Shown in pieces: positions 39,198 to 46,687 of a stretch of DNA of 64,000 nucleotides. How positions within the stretch are numbered: position 1 is the first letter of the stretch; every line of letters begins with the position of its first letter. Under the pieces are notes generated by a model. It was not told the DNA's origin and did no database searches. It saw only the letters and a list, made by a program, of their open reading frames with translations. Source of the DNA: Gaiellasilicea sp963806955 (GTDB lineage Bacteria; Actinomycetota; Thermoleophilia; Gaiellales; Gaiellaceae). The stretch spans positions 1,488,001 to 1,552,000 of the forward strand of contig CAWDZG010000002.1 in the NCBI GenBank assembly GCA_963806955.1. The letters run 5' to 3'. The position numbers were made by a program, and so were the translations under genes.

Positions 39198-39904
39198 GCA
39201 ACGAGCCGGTGATCCCGGAGTTCGGCAAGGCCAGCGAGTGCGTCGAGGCGAACGGGTTCTTCTGCGTCGACTGGGTGCGCGGCAACTGGCAGGAGGTGCT
39301 GCAGCCGGCACTCCTGCAGCACGTGAAGCTGACCCTGATCGCCGTCGGCGTCGGCTTCGCGATCGCCTTCCTCGCGGCCCTCGTGGCGCATCGCTTCCGA
39401 CTCTTCGAGGCGCCGTTCGCCGCGTTCTCCGCGATCGTCTACACGATCCCGAGCGTCGCGCTCTTCCAGTTGCTCGTGCCCGTCACCGGTCTGTCCGTGC
39501 TCACGGTCGAGGTGGCCCTCGTCGGCTACACGCTCCTGATCCTGTTCCGCAACGTGCTCGCCGGCCTGCGGGCGACGCCACCGGAGGTGCTCGAAGCCGC
39601 GCGCGGGATGGGCTACACGCGGCGGCAGACGCTGTGGCGCGTCGAGCTGCCGCTCGCGCTGCCCGCGATCGTCGCCGGGCTGCGGGTGGCGACGGTCTCC
39701 ACGATCGCGATCGCGACCATCGCCGCGTTCGTGATCCCGGAGGGTCTCGGCCGGCCGATCTTCGTCGCGTTGCGCGACTTCTTCAAGACGGAAATCGTTG
39801 CCGCCGGGCTGCTGGCGATCCTGCTCGCGCTGGTCGCCGACGGGTTGCTCGTCCTCGCCCAGCGCGTGCTGACACCCTGGACGCACGCGAGGCGCACGGC
39901 GTGA
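39194..39904 (+). CDS. Osmoprotectant ABC transporter permease (OpuCB-like)
   Basis: A 236-residue permease with an N-terminal extracytoplasmic or amphipathic region containing CVEANGFFCVDWVRGNW, then five to six helices and the EAA loop EVLEAARGMGYTRRQTLWRV. ITIPSVALFQLL-type element YTIPSVALFQLL is characteristic of OpuC permeases. It overlaps both neighbours by 4 bp. Confidence 0.92.
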   Translation: MSNEPVIPEFGKASECVEANGFFCVDWVRGNWQEVLQPALLQHVKLTLIAVGVGFAIAFLAALVAHRFRLFEAPFAAFSAIVYTIPSVALFQLLVPVTGLSVLTVEVALVGYTLLILFRNVLAGLRATPPEVLEAARGMGYTRRQTLWRVELPLALPAIVAGLRVATVSTIAIATIAAFVIPEGLGRPIFVALRDFFKTEIVAAGLLAILLALVADGLLVLAQRVLTPWTHARRTA

Positions 39905-40605
39905 TCGCGGCCCTGGGCACCTTCGGGGACGCGATCGCGTTCATCGTCGAGCGCCGCGAGCTCGTGCTCGAGAAGACGTGGGAGCACGTGCTGCTGTCGG
40001 GTGCAGCGATGGGCGTCGCGCTCCTGCTCGCGGTCCCGCTCGGCGTCTGGCTCGGCCATCTCCACCGCGGGTCGTTCGTGGCGATCAACGCGTCCAACAT
40101 CGGCCGGGCGCTCCCCAGCCTCGCGGTGATCGCGATCGGCCTGTCCGTCTTCGGCTTCGGCTTCACGAACGTGCTCGTCGCGCTCGTCGTGCTCGCCGTG
40201 CCCCCGGTCCTGACGAACGCCTACCTCGCCGTCGACGAGGTCGAGCCGGAGGCGGTCGAGGCTGCCCGTGGGATGGGGATGACGCGGTTCCAGATCCTGC
40301 GGAAGGTCGAGCTGCCGCTGGCGCTGCCGCTGCTCTTCGCCGGCATCCGCACGGCCGCGGTCTTCGTCGTCGCGAGCGCGACGATCGCCGCGATCGCGGG
40401 CGGCGGCGGCCTCGGCGAGATCCTCTTCAACCAGGCGAGCTACCGCACCGAAGGGCTCGTCGGCGCGGCGATCGTGGTCTCTGCGCTGGCATTCGCCGCG
40501 GACGCCGCATTCGGCGTCGTGCAGTGGCTGCTCACTCCCCGAGGCCTGCGCCGGCGCGTCCCCGTGCTCGAGCCCGACGTGGCGGCGCCCAACGTGCCCA
40601 GCTGA
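39901..40605 (+). CDS. Osmoprotectant ABC transporter permease (OpuCD-like)
   Basis: A 234-residue second permease: five to six helices, GRALPSLAVIAIGLSVFGFG, and the EAA loop EAVEAARGMGMTRFQILRKV. GTG 39901 overlaps the previous stop. No substrate-binding protein gene follows; the next gene is an unrelated secreted protein, so the binding protein must be encoded elsewhere or the system is incomplete. Confidence 0.92.
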   Translation: MIAALGTFGDAIAFIVERRELVLEKTWEHVLLSGAAMGVALLLAVPLGVWLGHLHRGSFVAINASNIGRALPSLAVIAIGLSVFGFGFTNVLVALVVLAVPPVLTNAYLAVDEVEPEAVEAARGMGMTRFQILRKVELPLALPLLFAGIRTAAVFVVASATIAAIAGGGGLGEILFNQASYRTEGLVGAAIVVSALAFAADAAFGVVQWLLTPRGLRRRVPVLEPDVAAPNVPS

Positions 40606-40671
40606 GCCACGCGCTTCCGGCGGAGGCGCGAGTGTGGTATTCCGGCACCGACAACTCACGGGGAGGCACTC

Positions 40672-41901
40672 ATGCTCAGGACCTTGCTTGCCGCGGTCGG
40701 GGCCGCGGCGGTGCTCGTACCGGCAGCAGCGGCCGCACCGGCCGCAGCCGACGTCCGCTTCGCGACGTTCAACGCCTCGCTGAACCGGGGCGCCGCGGGC
40801 CAGCTCGTCACCCATCTGTCGACGCCGGGCAACGCCCAGGCGCAGAACGTCGCCGAGACGATCCAGCGCGTGCGCCCGGACGTCGTGCTCGTGAACGAGT
40901 TCGACTACGACGCGGGCGGCGTCGCGCTGCGGCTGTTCCAGGACAACTACCTGTCGGTCTCGCAGAACGGCGCGGCGCCGATCCACTATCCGTACCGCTT
41001 CGCGGCCGAGTCGAACACGGGCATCCCGTCCGGGCTCGACCTCGACAACAACGGCAGCGTCGGCGGCCCGAACGACGCCTACGGCTTCGGTTTCTACGCC
41101 GGTCAGTTCGGAATGGCCGTCTACTCGATGTACCCGATCGACCCGACCGGGATCCGGACGTTCCAGAAGTTCCTCTGGCGCGACATGCCCGGTGCTCTCC
41201 TGCCGGACGATCCACGGACGACGCAGCCCGCCGACTGGTACTCGCCGGCCGAGCTGGACGCGTTCCGGCTCTCGTCGAAGAGCCACTGGGATCTGCCCGT
41301 CGTCGTCGGCAAGAAGGTCGTCCACTTCCTCGTCAGCCACCCGACCCCGCCGGTCTTCGACGACCCGCCGTTCTTCCCGGCCGGCGTGGACTTCAACGGG
41401 CGGCGGAACTTCGACGAGATCCGCTTCTGGGCCGACTACATCACGCCGGGAAGCTCGTCGGGGTACATCTATGACGACGCGGGCGGGAGCGGCGGCCTGA
41501 AGCCCGGCTCGCTGTTCGTGATCGCCGGCGACCAGAACTCGGACCCGCTGGACGGGGACAGCATCCCGGGCTCGATCCAGCAACTGCTGGAGCATCCGCT
41601 CGTGAACACGAAGTCGACGCCGGACAGCGAGGGCGCGGTCCAGCAGAACGGGCTTCAGGGCGGAGCGAACCTGACGCACCGCTCCGACCCGCGCTTCGAC
41701 ACGGCGGACTTCTCCGACTCCGCGCCGGGGAACCTCCGGGCCGACTACGTGCTGCCGCGCAAGACGATGCAGCTCGTCGACGCGGGTGTCTTCTGGCCGC
41801 TCGCGTCCGACCCGCTCTTCCGCCTCGTCGGGACGTTCCCGTTCCCGACCTCGGATCACCGGCTGGTCTGGATCGACACGACCGTGCCGGCGTTCAAGTA
41901 G
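40672..41901 (+). CDS. Secreted endonuclease/exonuclease/phosphatase (EEP) family protein
   Basis: A 409-residue protein with a signal peptide (MLRTLLAAVGAAAVLVPAAA). EEP-fold motifs in order: VRFATFNASLNRG, PDVVLVNEFDYD (metal Glu), the central VVHFLVSHPTPP, VIAGDQNSDPLDG (Asp/Asn pair), and TSDHRLVWIDT with the catalytic Asp-His. An extended loop includes DLDNNGSVGG, which resembles a Ca-binding loop. A ribosome-binding site GGGGAGG precedes ATG 40672. A secreted phosphodiesterase or nuclease, possibly for nutrient phosphate. Confidence 0.9.
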   Translation: MLRTLLAAVGAAAVLVPAAAAAPAAADVRFATFNASLNRGAAGQLVTHLSTPGNAQAQNVAETIQRVRPDVVLVNEFDYDAGGVALRLFQDNYLSVSQNGAAPIHYPYRFAAESNTGIPSGLDLDNNGSVGGPNDAYGFGFYAGQFGMAVYSMYPIDPTGIRTFQKFLWRDMPGALLPDDPRTTQPADWYSPAELDAFRLSSKSHWDLPVVVGKKVVHFLVSHPTPPVFDDPPFFPAGVDFNGRRNFDEIRFWADYITPGSSSGYIYDDAGGSGGLKPGSLFVIAGDQNSDPLDGDSIPGSIQQLLEHPLVNTKSTPDSEGAVQQNGLQGGANLTHRSDPRFDTADFSDSAPGNLRADYVLPRKTMQLVDAGVFWPLASDPLFRLVGTFPFPTSDHRLVWIDTTVPAFK

Positions 41902-41906
41902 GACGT

Positions 41907-41990
41907 CTACGCCGCGACTGTCGCGAGGGCCTCGCCGGCCTCGTGGCAGTCGCGGCAGCGCGCCTCGTCCTCTGCGCGGGGGAACCCCAT
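41907..41990 (-). pseudogene. Micro-ORF: start codon fused to a duplicated tail of tdk
   Basis: ATG 41990 to TAG 41907 encodes 27 residues ending EARCRDCHEAGEALATVAA, which is the C-terminal zinc-ribbon end of the neighbouring thymidine kinase (EARCRDCHEAGEDLSAVAA). The DNA at 41933-41968 matches tdk 42221-42256 in 35 of 36 positions. Its ATG lies in the loop of a strong hairpin with AAGGAGG upstream. Most likely a recombination scar that left a start codon and a tdk tail; expression is possible but no function is claimed. Confidence 0.55.
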
Positions 41991-42002
41991 GGTTCCCCCG
42001 CG
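41975..42002. terminator. 12-bp hairpin enclosing a start codon
   Basis: CGCGGGGGAACC / GGTTCCCCCGCG with a 4-nt loop that contains the minus-strand ATG of the micro-ORF. On the plus strand it lies 73 bp after the EEP-gene stop and could terminate it; on the minus strand it could sequester the start codon. Confidence 0.6.
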
Positions 42003-42173
42003 ATCCCCCTCCTTCTTCTCTGCGCCTACGGAGAGGGTTACGCGCCTGCGGGCAAATGAATCGCCCTCCGGCGACCGGCCGCGATCATCCTGAGAGCCGA
42101 GAGCCTGCCAGTGCCCGCTGCTACCGCCGTGAAGCGGCGCCTGCGCAAGGGAGCTGGCAGGTTCGGCTCGGCC
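42003..42173 (-). ncRNA. Structured leader, possible c-di-AMP (ydaO/yuaA-like) riboswitch
   Basis: Read on the minus strand, this 170-nt gap is full of pairing: CGAGCCGA and CCTGCCAG pair with CTGGCAGG and TCGGCTC; GCCGC-TTCA-(C)GGCGG forms an inner hairpin. Its 3' end (GTAACCCTCTCCGTAGGCGC then AGAAGAAGGAGG) and 5' end (GAGCCGAACC) resemble the ends of actinobacterial ydaO-type riboswitches as I remember them. A TACGTT hexamer at 42179-42174 could start it. It leads only to the micro-ORF, so it appears orphaned. Family assignment is uncertain. No protein-coding gene is seen in 41910-42194. Confidence 0.35.
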
Positions 42174-42194
42174 AACGTAGCTCGGGAATCGGGG

Positions 42195-42794
42195 TCAAGC
42201 GGCGACTGCTGAGAGGTCTTCGCCGGCCTCGTGGCAGTCGCGGCAACGCGCCTCGTACTGCTCGTTCGCGCCGACGACGATCGTCGCGCCCGAGTACGGC
42301 GCGGGCCGCCCGTCGACGAGCCGCTGCGTCGTCGTGGCGCCGCCGCCGCAGCGGTGGCAGACGGCCTGCAGCTTGTCGACGAACTCGGCGTGCGCGAGCA
42401 GCTCAGGCATCGGTCCGAAGGGGAGGCGGCGGAAGTCCTGGTCGAGGCCCGCGGCGATCACGCGCGCGCCCCGGTCGGCCAGCTCGAGCGCCGCATCCAC
42501 CACCTGGCGGTCGAAGAACTGCACCTCGTCGACTCCGACGACGTCGAAGGCATGCCCGGCGACGAGCAACTCCGCCACCGAGGCGACCGGGATCGCGCGC
42601 ATGCGGATGCCGGCATGGCTGACGATGTCCGCCGCGTCGTAGCGGTCGTCGATCCGCGGCTTGAAGATGCCGACGCGCTGCCCGGCGATCTCCGCCCGCC
42701 GCAGCCGGCGGATCATCTCCTCACTCTTGCCGCTGAACATCGGGCCGCAGACGACCTCGAGCCAGCCGCCGCTCTTGGGGTTGATCCGGATCAC
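42195..42794 (-). CDS. tdk: Thymidine kinase (type II)
   Basis: Salvage phosphorylation of thymidine. The 199-residue enzyme has the P-loop CGPMFSGKSEEMIRR, VGVDEVQFFD with the catalytic Glu region, the lasso-type nucleoside loop, and a structural zinc site built from CHRCGG and CRDC. GTG 42794 is preceded at 7 nt by TAGGAT. The last ~25 codons are duplicated about 290 bp downstream. Confidence 0.97.
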   Translation of the reverse strand: MIRINPKSGGWLEVVCGPMFSGKSEEMIRRLRRAEIAGQRVGIFKPRIDDRYDAADIVSHAGIRMRAIPVASVAELLVAGHAFDVVGVDEVQFFDRQVVDAALELADRGARVIAAGLDQDFRRLPFGPMPELLAHAEFVDKLQAVCHRCGGGATTTQRLVDGRPAPYSGATIVVGANEQYEARCRDCHEAGEDLSAVAA

Positions 42795-42801
42795 GAGGAT
42801 G

Positions 42802-42807
42802 ATCCTA
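42802..42807 (-). promoter_or_regulatory. -10 hexamer of tdk (leaderless)
   Basis: TAGGAT on the minus strand with a 7-nt spacer before GTG 42794. Confidence 0.5.
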
Positions 42808-42878
42808 GAAAAGGGGCCGGACGGGCCGCCCGGAGGGCGCGAGCCACGGCGCGATCGTGCTACTCTTCCCGTCCGCGC

Positions 42879-42952
42879 GGCGGCGTAGCTCAGTTGGTTA
42901 GAGCAGCGGAATCATAATCCGCGTGTCGCAGGTTCGAGTCCTGCCGCCGCTA
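42879..42952 (+). tRNA. tRNA-Met (anticodon CAT), elongator type
   Basis: 74-nt cloverleaf: acceptor GGCGGCG / CGCCGCT with discriminator A, D arm GCTC-AGTTGGTTA-GAGC, anticodon stem GCGGA/TCCGC with loop ATCATAA (anticodon CAT), T arm GCAGG-TTCGAGT-CCTGC. CCA is not encoded. The G1-U72 wobble and the overall sequence fit elongator Met; tRNA-Ile2 (lysidine-modified CAT) is a less likely alternative. TACTCT at 42861-42866 may be its -10 element. Confidence 0.95.
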
Positions 42953-42999
42953 TTCCTTCGCAGTCCCTTTTCCACCGAAACCGAGAGAACACGATCTAG

Positions 43000-43161
43000 A
43001 TGGCAGCCGGAGTTCGAGTCGCAATCACGCTCGCCTGCACGGAGTGCAAGCGGCGCAACTACCAGACGAACAAGTCCAAGCGGAACACGCCGGACCGCGT
43101 CGAGTTCAAGAAGTACTGCCGCTGGTGCGCGCAGCACACGCTGCACCGGGAGACCCGCTAG
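43000..43161 (+). CDS. rpmG: 50S ribosomal protein L33
   Basis: 53 residues, zinc-binding form with CTEC (13,16) and CRWC (40,43) and the L33 core RNYQTNKSKRNTPDRVEFKK. It is preceded by tRNA-Met and followed 3 nt later by secE, the usual order before nusG. Confidence 0.97.
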   Translation: MAAGVRVAITLACTECKRRNYQTNKSKRNTPDRVEFKKYCRWCAQHTLHRETR

Positions 43162-43164
43162 GCA

Positions 43165-43497
43165 ATGGCGCGCGAGACCCGCCGCCAACGCCGTGACCAG
43201 CGGAAGAGCTCCGGCACGCCGAAGCCCGCCGGCGGCCAGCGCTCGCGCGCGCAGGCGCAGGTGCGGCCCGGGATGCAGGCGCCGTCGACCCAGACCGGCC
43301 GCCGGCAGCCGCGCGAGCGCGGCCGCTTCATCAAGGAGTCGGCCGGCGAGCTGAAGAAAGTCGAGTGGCCGAGCCGCGCCCAGGTGATCCAGGGCACGAT
43401 CGTCGTCATCATCGCCTGCATCATCGTCGGCAGCTTCCTGTACGGCGTCGACCAGGTCTTCAGGCCCTTTGTCCGCAACGTTCTCCTCGGTCAGTAG
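43165..43497 (+). CDS. secE: Preprotein translocase subunit SecE
   Basis: 110 residues: a long basic, disordered N-terminus (about 50 residues, richer in Arg/Gln/Pro than the minimal family form), the SecE amphipathic motif FIKESAGELKKVEWPSR, and one membrane helix (VIQGTIVVIIACIIVGSFLY). Part of the SecYEG channel. Confidence 0.96.
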   Translation: MARETRRQRRDQRKSSGTPKPAGGQRSRAQAQVRPGMQAPSTQTGRRQPRERGRFIKESAGELKKVEWPSRAQVIQGTIVVIIACIIVGSFLYGVDQVFRPFVRNVLLGQ

Positions 43498-43512
43498 GAA
43501 GGTGCGATAGCG

Positions 43513-44046
43513 ATGTTCCGCTGGTACGTGATCAATACCTACTCCGGGCACGAGAACAAGGTGAAGACCAACCTCGAGCACCGGATCGTCTCGATGAACC
43601 AGGCTCCGCGCTTCCGCCGCGTCGTCGTCCCGACCGAGCAGGTGATCGAGACGAAGGACGGCCAGAAGGTGCAGATCGAGAAGCGTGTCCTCCCGGGCTA
43701 CGTGCTCGTGAACATGGACCTGAACGACGAGGCGTGGACGGTCGTCAAGAACACGCCCGGCGTCACCGGCTTCGTCGGTGCCGGCGCGAAGCCCGTCCCG
43801 CTCGCGCAGGGCGAGGTCGACCGGATCCTGCACACGGGCGCCGCCGCCAGCGGCGCGGCCCTGCGCTCGCAGGTCGAGTTCACGCTCGGCGAGTCGGTCA
43901 AGGTAACCTCCGGCCCGCTGTCGGACTTCGACGGCGAGATCGTCGACGTCAACGCCGACCAGCAGAAGCTGAAGGTGCTCGTCGACATCTTCGAGCGCCA
44001 GGTCCCGGTCGAGCTCGGCTTCGACCAGGTCAAGAAGCTCGACTGA
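43513..44046 (+). CDS. nusG: Transcription antitermination factor NusG
   Basis: 177 residues: NGN domain (FRWYVINTYSGHENKVKTNL, then VLPGYVLVNMDLNDEAW) and a C-terminal KOW domain (GESVKVTSGPLSDFDGEIVD). NusG binds RNA polymerase and couples it to the ribosome. 16 nt behind secE and 16 nt before rplK. Confidence 0.98.
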   Translation: MFRWYVINTYSGHENKVKTNLEHRIVSMNQAPRFRRVVVPTEQVIETKDGQKVQIEKRVLPGYVLVNMDLNDEAWTVVKNTPGVTGFVGAGAKPVPLAQGEVDRILHTGAAASGAALRSQVEFTLGESVKVTSGPLSDFDGEIVDVNADQQKLKVLVDIFERQVPVELGFDQVKKLD

Positions 44047-44062
44047 GAGAGAATAGGAAGCG

Positions 44063-44488
44063 ATGGCCAAGAAAGTCCTGACATTGATCAAGCTCCAGAT
44101 CCCGGGCGGGCAGGCGAACCCTGCGCCGCCGGTCGGCCCTGCGCTCGGCCAGCACGGGGTCAACATCATGGAGTTCTGCAAGGCGTTCAACGCGCAGACC
44201 GCGCAGGAGAACGGCCGGATCACACCGGTCGAGATCACGGTCTTCGAGGATCGCTCCTTCACGTTCATCACGAAGACGCCGCCGGCGGCCGTGCTGATCA
44301 AGGAGGCGCTGAACCTCGAGAAGGGCTCGTCCGAGCCGAACCGCGACAAGGTCGGACGGATCTCGAAGGCGCAGTTGCGCACGATCGCCGAGACGAAGAT
44401 GCCGGATCTGAACGCGCGCGACGTCGACCAGGCAATGCTCGTGATCGCCGGGACGGCCCGCAGCATGGGTGTCGAGGTGGAACGGTGA
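44063..44488 (+). CDS. rplK: 50S ribosomal protein L11
   Basis: 141 residues with the L11 N-terminal GGQANPAPPVGPALGQHGVN and the RNA-binding C-terminal domain (KVGRISKAQLRTIAETKM, GTARSMGVEV). Its last 18 nt begin a 20-bp direct repeat whose second copy precedes rplA. Confidence 0.98.
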   Translation: MAKKVLTLIKLQIPGGQANPAPPVGPALGQHGVNIMEFCKAFNAQTAQENGRITPVEITVFEDRSFTFITKTPPAAVLIKEALNLEKGSSEPNRDKVGRISKAQLRTIAETKMPDLNARDVDQAMLVIAGTARSMGVEVER

Positions 44489-44570
44489 GCACAGCTTTGA
44501 CTTTCTCTCCGGCGATCGGCGGGCTTTGCCCGCTGAGCGCTCGGGACAGCGTCGAGGTGGAGCGGTGAGC
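44471..44570 (+). repeat. 20-bp direct repeat bracketing a 60-bp insert between rplK and rplA
   Basis: GTCGAGGTGGAACGGTGAGC (44471-44490) and GTCGAGGTGGAGCGGTGAGC (44551-44570) differ at one base. The first copy ends rplK; the second carries the ribosome-binding site and GTG start of rplA. The 60 bp between contain a hairpin (GGCGGGC-TTT-GCCCGCT, 44518-44534). Confidence 0.8.
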
Positions 44571-45293
44571 GGCCACGGCAAGCGGTACGTCGAGGCGCGC
44601 GGCTCGTTCGACCGCGAGACGCTCTACTCGCCGGCCGAGGCGATCAAGCTGATCAAGGATCAGCCGAGCGCGAAGTTCGACGAGACGGTCGAGGCCCACT
44701 TCCGCCTCGGCCTGAACGTCCGTCACGCCGACCAGCAGCTGCGCGGCACGATCATGCTTCCGCATGGCACCGGCAAGTCGGTGCGCGTCGCCGTCTTCGC
44801 CGAGGGCGACAAGGCCCGTGAGGCCGAGGAGGCGGGCGCAGACGTCGTCGGCTCCGCCGACCTCGCCGCCAAGATCGAGGGCGGGTTCACCGACTTCGAC
44901 GTCGCGATCGCGACGCCGGACCAGATGGGCAACGTCGGCAAGCTCGGCCGTGTGCTCGGCCCCCGCGGCCTGATGCCGAACCCGAAGACGGGAACGGTGA
45001 CGTTCGACATCGCGAAGGCCGTCACGGACGCGAAGGGCGGCAAGCTCGAGTACCGGACCGACCGCGGCGCGAACGTCCACGTCTCGATCGGGAAGAAGAG
45101 CTTCGACGAGCGCAACCTGCTCGAGAACTACGCCGCGATGATCGAGGAGATCGTCCGTGCGAAGCCCGCGTCCGCAAAGGGCCGCTACATCGAGCAGATC
45201 ACGCTCGCGACGACGATGGGCCCCGGCCTGCGCGTCGACCCGGCCCGGGTGCGCGGGATTCTCGAGGAGCAGCAGGAGGCCGTCCCGGCCTAG
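44565..45293 (+). CDS. rplA: 50S ribosomal protein L1
   Basis: 242 residues: HGKRYVEARGSFDRETLYSP, PHGTGKSVRVAVFAEGDKA, the L1 signature LGPRGLMPNPKTGTVTFDI and a C-terminal GPGLRVDPARV. GTG 44565 is chosen because SGHGKRY is a normal L1 start and GGTGGAG precedes it; an earlier in-frame start would add 32 residues encoded by the repeat insert. Confidence 0.97.
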   Translation: MSGHGKRYVEARGSFDRETLYSPAEAIKLIKDQPSAKFDETVEAHFRLGLNVRHADQQLRGTIMLPHGTGKSVRVAVFAEGDKAREAEEAGADVVGSADLAAKIEGGFTDFDVAIATPDQMGNVGKLGRVLGPRGLMPNPKTGTVTFDIAKAVTDAKGGKLEYRTDRGANVHVSIGKKSFDERNLLENYAAMIEEIVRAKPASAKGRYIEQITLATTMGPGLRVDPARVRGILEEQQEAVPA

Positions 45294-45302
45294 GTTTTTC
45301 GT

Positions 45303-45446
45303 CCACAGCCCGTCGCCGGAGACAGGAGGCAGTCCACTGCAGGTCAGAAACGCAGTGACAGAGGACCTCCCGAGGTGGCGCTTTGGAAGATGCTTCGCCT
45401 CTTTCCGAGCCCGCCTCCGTGCGGGCTCGACCGTTTCAAGGAGGTG
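45303..45446 (+). ncRNA. Ribosomal protein L10 leader
   Basis: The 157 bp between rplA and rplJ are the usual place of the L10(L12)4-binding leader that gives autogenous control. Visible elements: CCTCCCGAGGTGGCG in the L10-site position, several complementary arms, and a final hairpin GAGCCCGC...GCGGGCTC (45404-45427) followed by a short T-rich run, then the AAGGAGGTG ribosome-binding site. Confidence 0.7.
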
Positions 45447-45450
45447 AGAG

Positions 45451-46164
45451 ATGCAGAAGAGTGACAAGGAGCGAGTCGTCGCAGAGCTGACCGAGCGGCT
45501 GCGGACGTCGGAGACGTTGATCGTCGCCGACTACCGCGGGCTCACGAACGCCGAGATCGACGGCCTGCGCTCCAAGCTGATCGAGCACGGCGCCCGCTTC
45601 GCGGTCGTCAAGAACACGCTCACCCGCCGCGCGGCCGAGGCCGCGGGTGCGGACGCACTGCTCGCGCTGCTCGAGGGCCCGTCCGCGATCGCCTTCGTCG
45701 AGTCCGGCGGGGATCCCGTCGCGGTCGCGAAGGCGCTCGGTGACGCAGCGTCGGCGACGAAGATCCTCGCGATCCGCGGGGGCGTCCTCGAGGGCCAGGC
45801 GATGTCGGCCGAGGAGGTCCTGAACCTCGCGAAGCTGCCGCCGGCCGAGGTGATTCGGGCGCAGCTCGTGGGGGCGATCGTCTCGCCGCTCACGACCGTC
45901 GTCGCGCTGATGTCGGCACCGCTGCGCGACCTGGCCGGGCTGATCGATGCCCGGATCACGCAGTTGCAGGAGCAGGGCGACACATCCGCGAGCGACGCGG
46001 TTCCGGCCGCAGTGGCCGAGGCTCCCGCCGAGGAGCCGGCCGCGCAGGCCGAGGAGCCCGCCGCCGAGGGGGAGCCCGAGACAGAGGCGAGCGCCGAGGC
46101 GGCGCCCGCCGAGAACGAAGAGACACCCGAAGAGTCCACTGACACGCAGGAGGAGCAGGAGTAA
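45451..46164 (+). CDS. rplJ: 50S ribosomal protein L10 with acidic C-terminal extension
   Basis: 237 residues against ~170 in most bacteria. The L10 core (KSDKERVVAELTERL, VVKNTLTRRAAEAAG, MSAPLRDLAGLIDARI) is normal and binds 23S rRNA and L7/L12 dimers. The last ~65 residues are an Ala/Glu/Pro-rich disordered tail (EAPAEEPAAQAEEPAAEGEP...). It ends in TAATG, overlapping the rplL start by one base. Confidence 0.96.
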   Translation: MQKSDKERVVAELTERLRTSETLIVADYRGLTNAEIDGLRSKLIEHGARFAVVKNTLTRRAAEAAGADALLALLEGPSAIAFVESGGDPVAVAKALGDAASATKILAIRGGVLEGQAMSAEEVLNLAKLPPAEVIRAQLVGAIVSPLTTVVALMSAPLRDLAGLIDARITQLQEQGDTSASDAVPAAVAEAPAEEPAAQAEEPAAEGEPETEASAEAAPAENEETPEESTDTQEEQE

Positions 46165-46547
46165 TGGCAACGGATACCGCGAAGGTGCTCGAGACGCTCG
46201 GCAAGATGACGGTGCTCGAGCTCGTCGAGCTGAAGAAGGCGATCGAGGAGGAGTGGGGCGTCACGGCCGCCGCTCCGATGGCGGTCGCGGCCCCCGCAGC
46301 AGCGGGTGGCGACGGTGGCGCAGCGGCCGAGGAGAAGACCTCGTTCGATGTCGTCATCACCGGTGCGGGCGACAAGAAGATCCAGGTGATCAAGGTCGTC
46401 CGCGCGGTCACCGGGCTCGGCCTCAAGGAGGCGAAGGACCTCGTGGACGGTGCCCCCGGCACCGTCAAGGAGGGCGCCAACCAGGAGGAGGCCGACTCGA
46501 TCAAGGCCCAGCTGGAAGAGGCCGGCGCGTCGGTCGAGCTCAAGTAG
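46164..46547 (+). CDS. rplL: 50S ribosomal protein L7/L12
   Basis: 127 residues: N-terminal dimerisation helices (VLETLGKMTVLELVELKKAI), an Ala-rich hinge, and the factor-binding C-terminal domain (KIQVIKVVRAVTGLGLKEAK, LVDGAPGTVKEG). Recruits EF-G and EF-Tu to the ribosome. A strong terminator follows 24 nt after the stop. Confidence 0.98.
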   Translation: MATDTAKVLETLGKMTVLELVELKKAIEEEWGVTAAAPMAVAAPAAAGGDGGAAAEEKTSFDVVITGAGDKKIQVIKVVRAVTGLGLKEAKDLVDGAPGTVKEGANQEEADSIKAQLEEAGASVELK

Positions 46548-46570
46548 AGCGCAGCACCAGCAGGATCGTC

Positions 46571-46605
46571 GGAGGGGCCGCCGGGAGGCGGCCCCTCCGC
46601 GTTTT
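46571..46605 (+). terminator. Intrinsic terminator after rplL
   Basis: GGAGGGGCCGCC-GGGA-GGCGGCCCCTCC followed by GCGTTTT. It ends the rplJL transcript. Confidence 0.9.
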
Positions 46606-46687
46606 CGGCCTTCCCTCGATCGAGGGCGGATCAGGGCGCGCGATCTGCCGATGAGGAGGGATCAATCCACTGCGGAGGTTCGACCCC

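Noticed and set aside
42820..42845. GC-rich GGGGCCGGACGGGCC before tRNA-Met as a third copy of the 18-bp motif
   Set aside because: It lacks the ATA...CAT ends and the symmetric GGCCGnnCGGCC core; more likely local GC-rich sequence.
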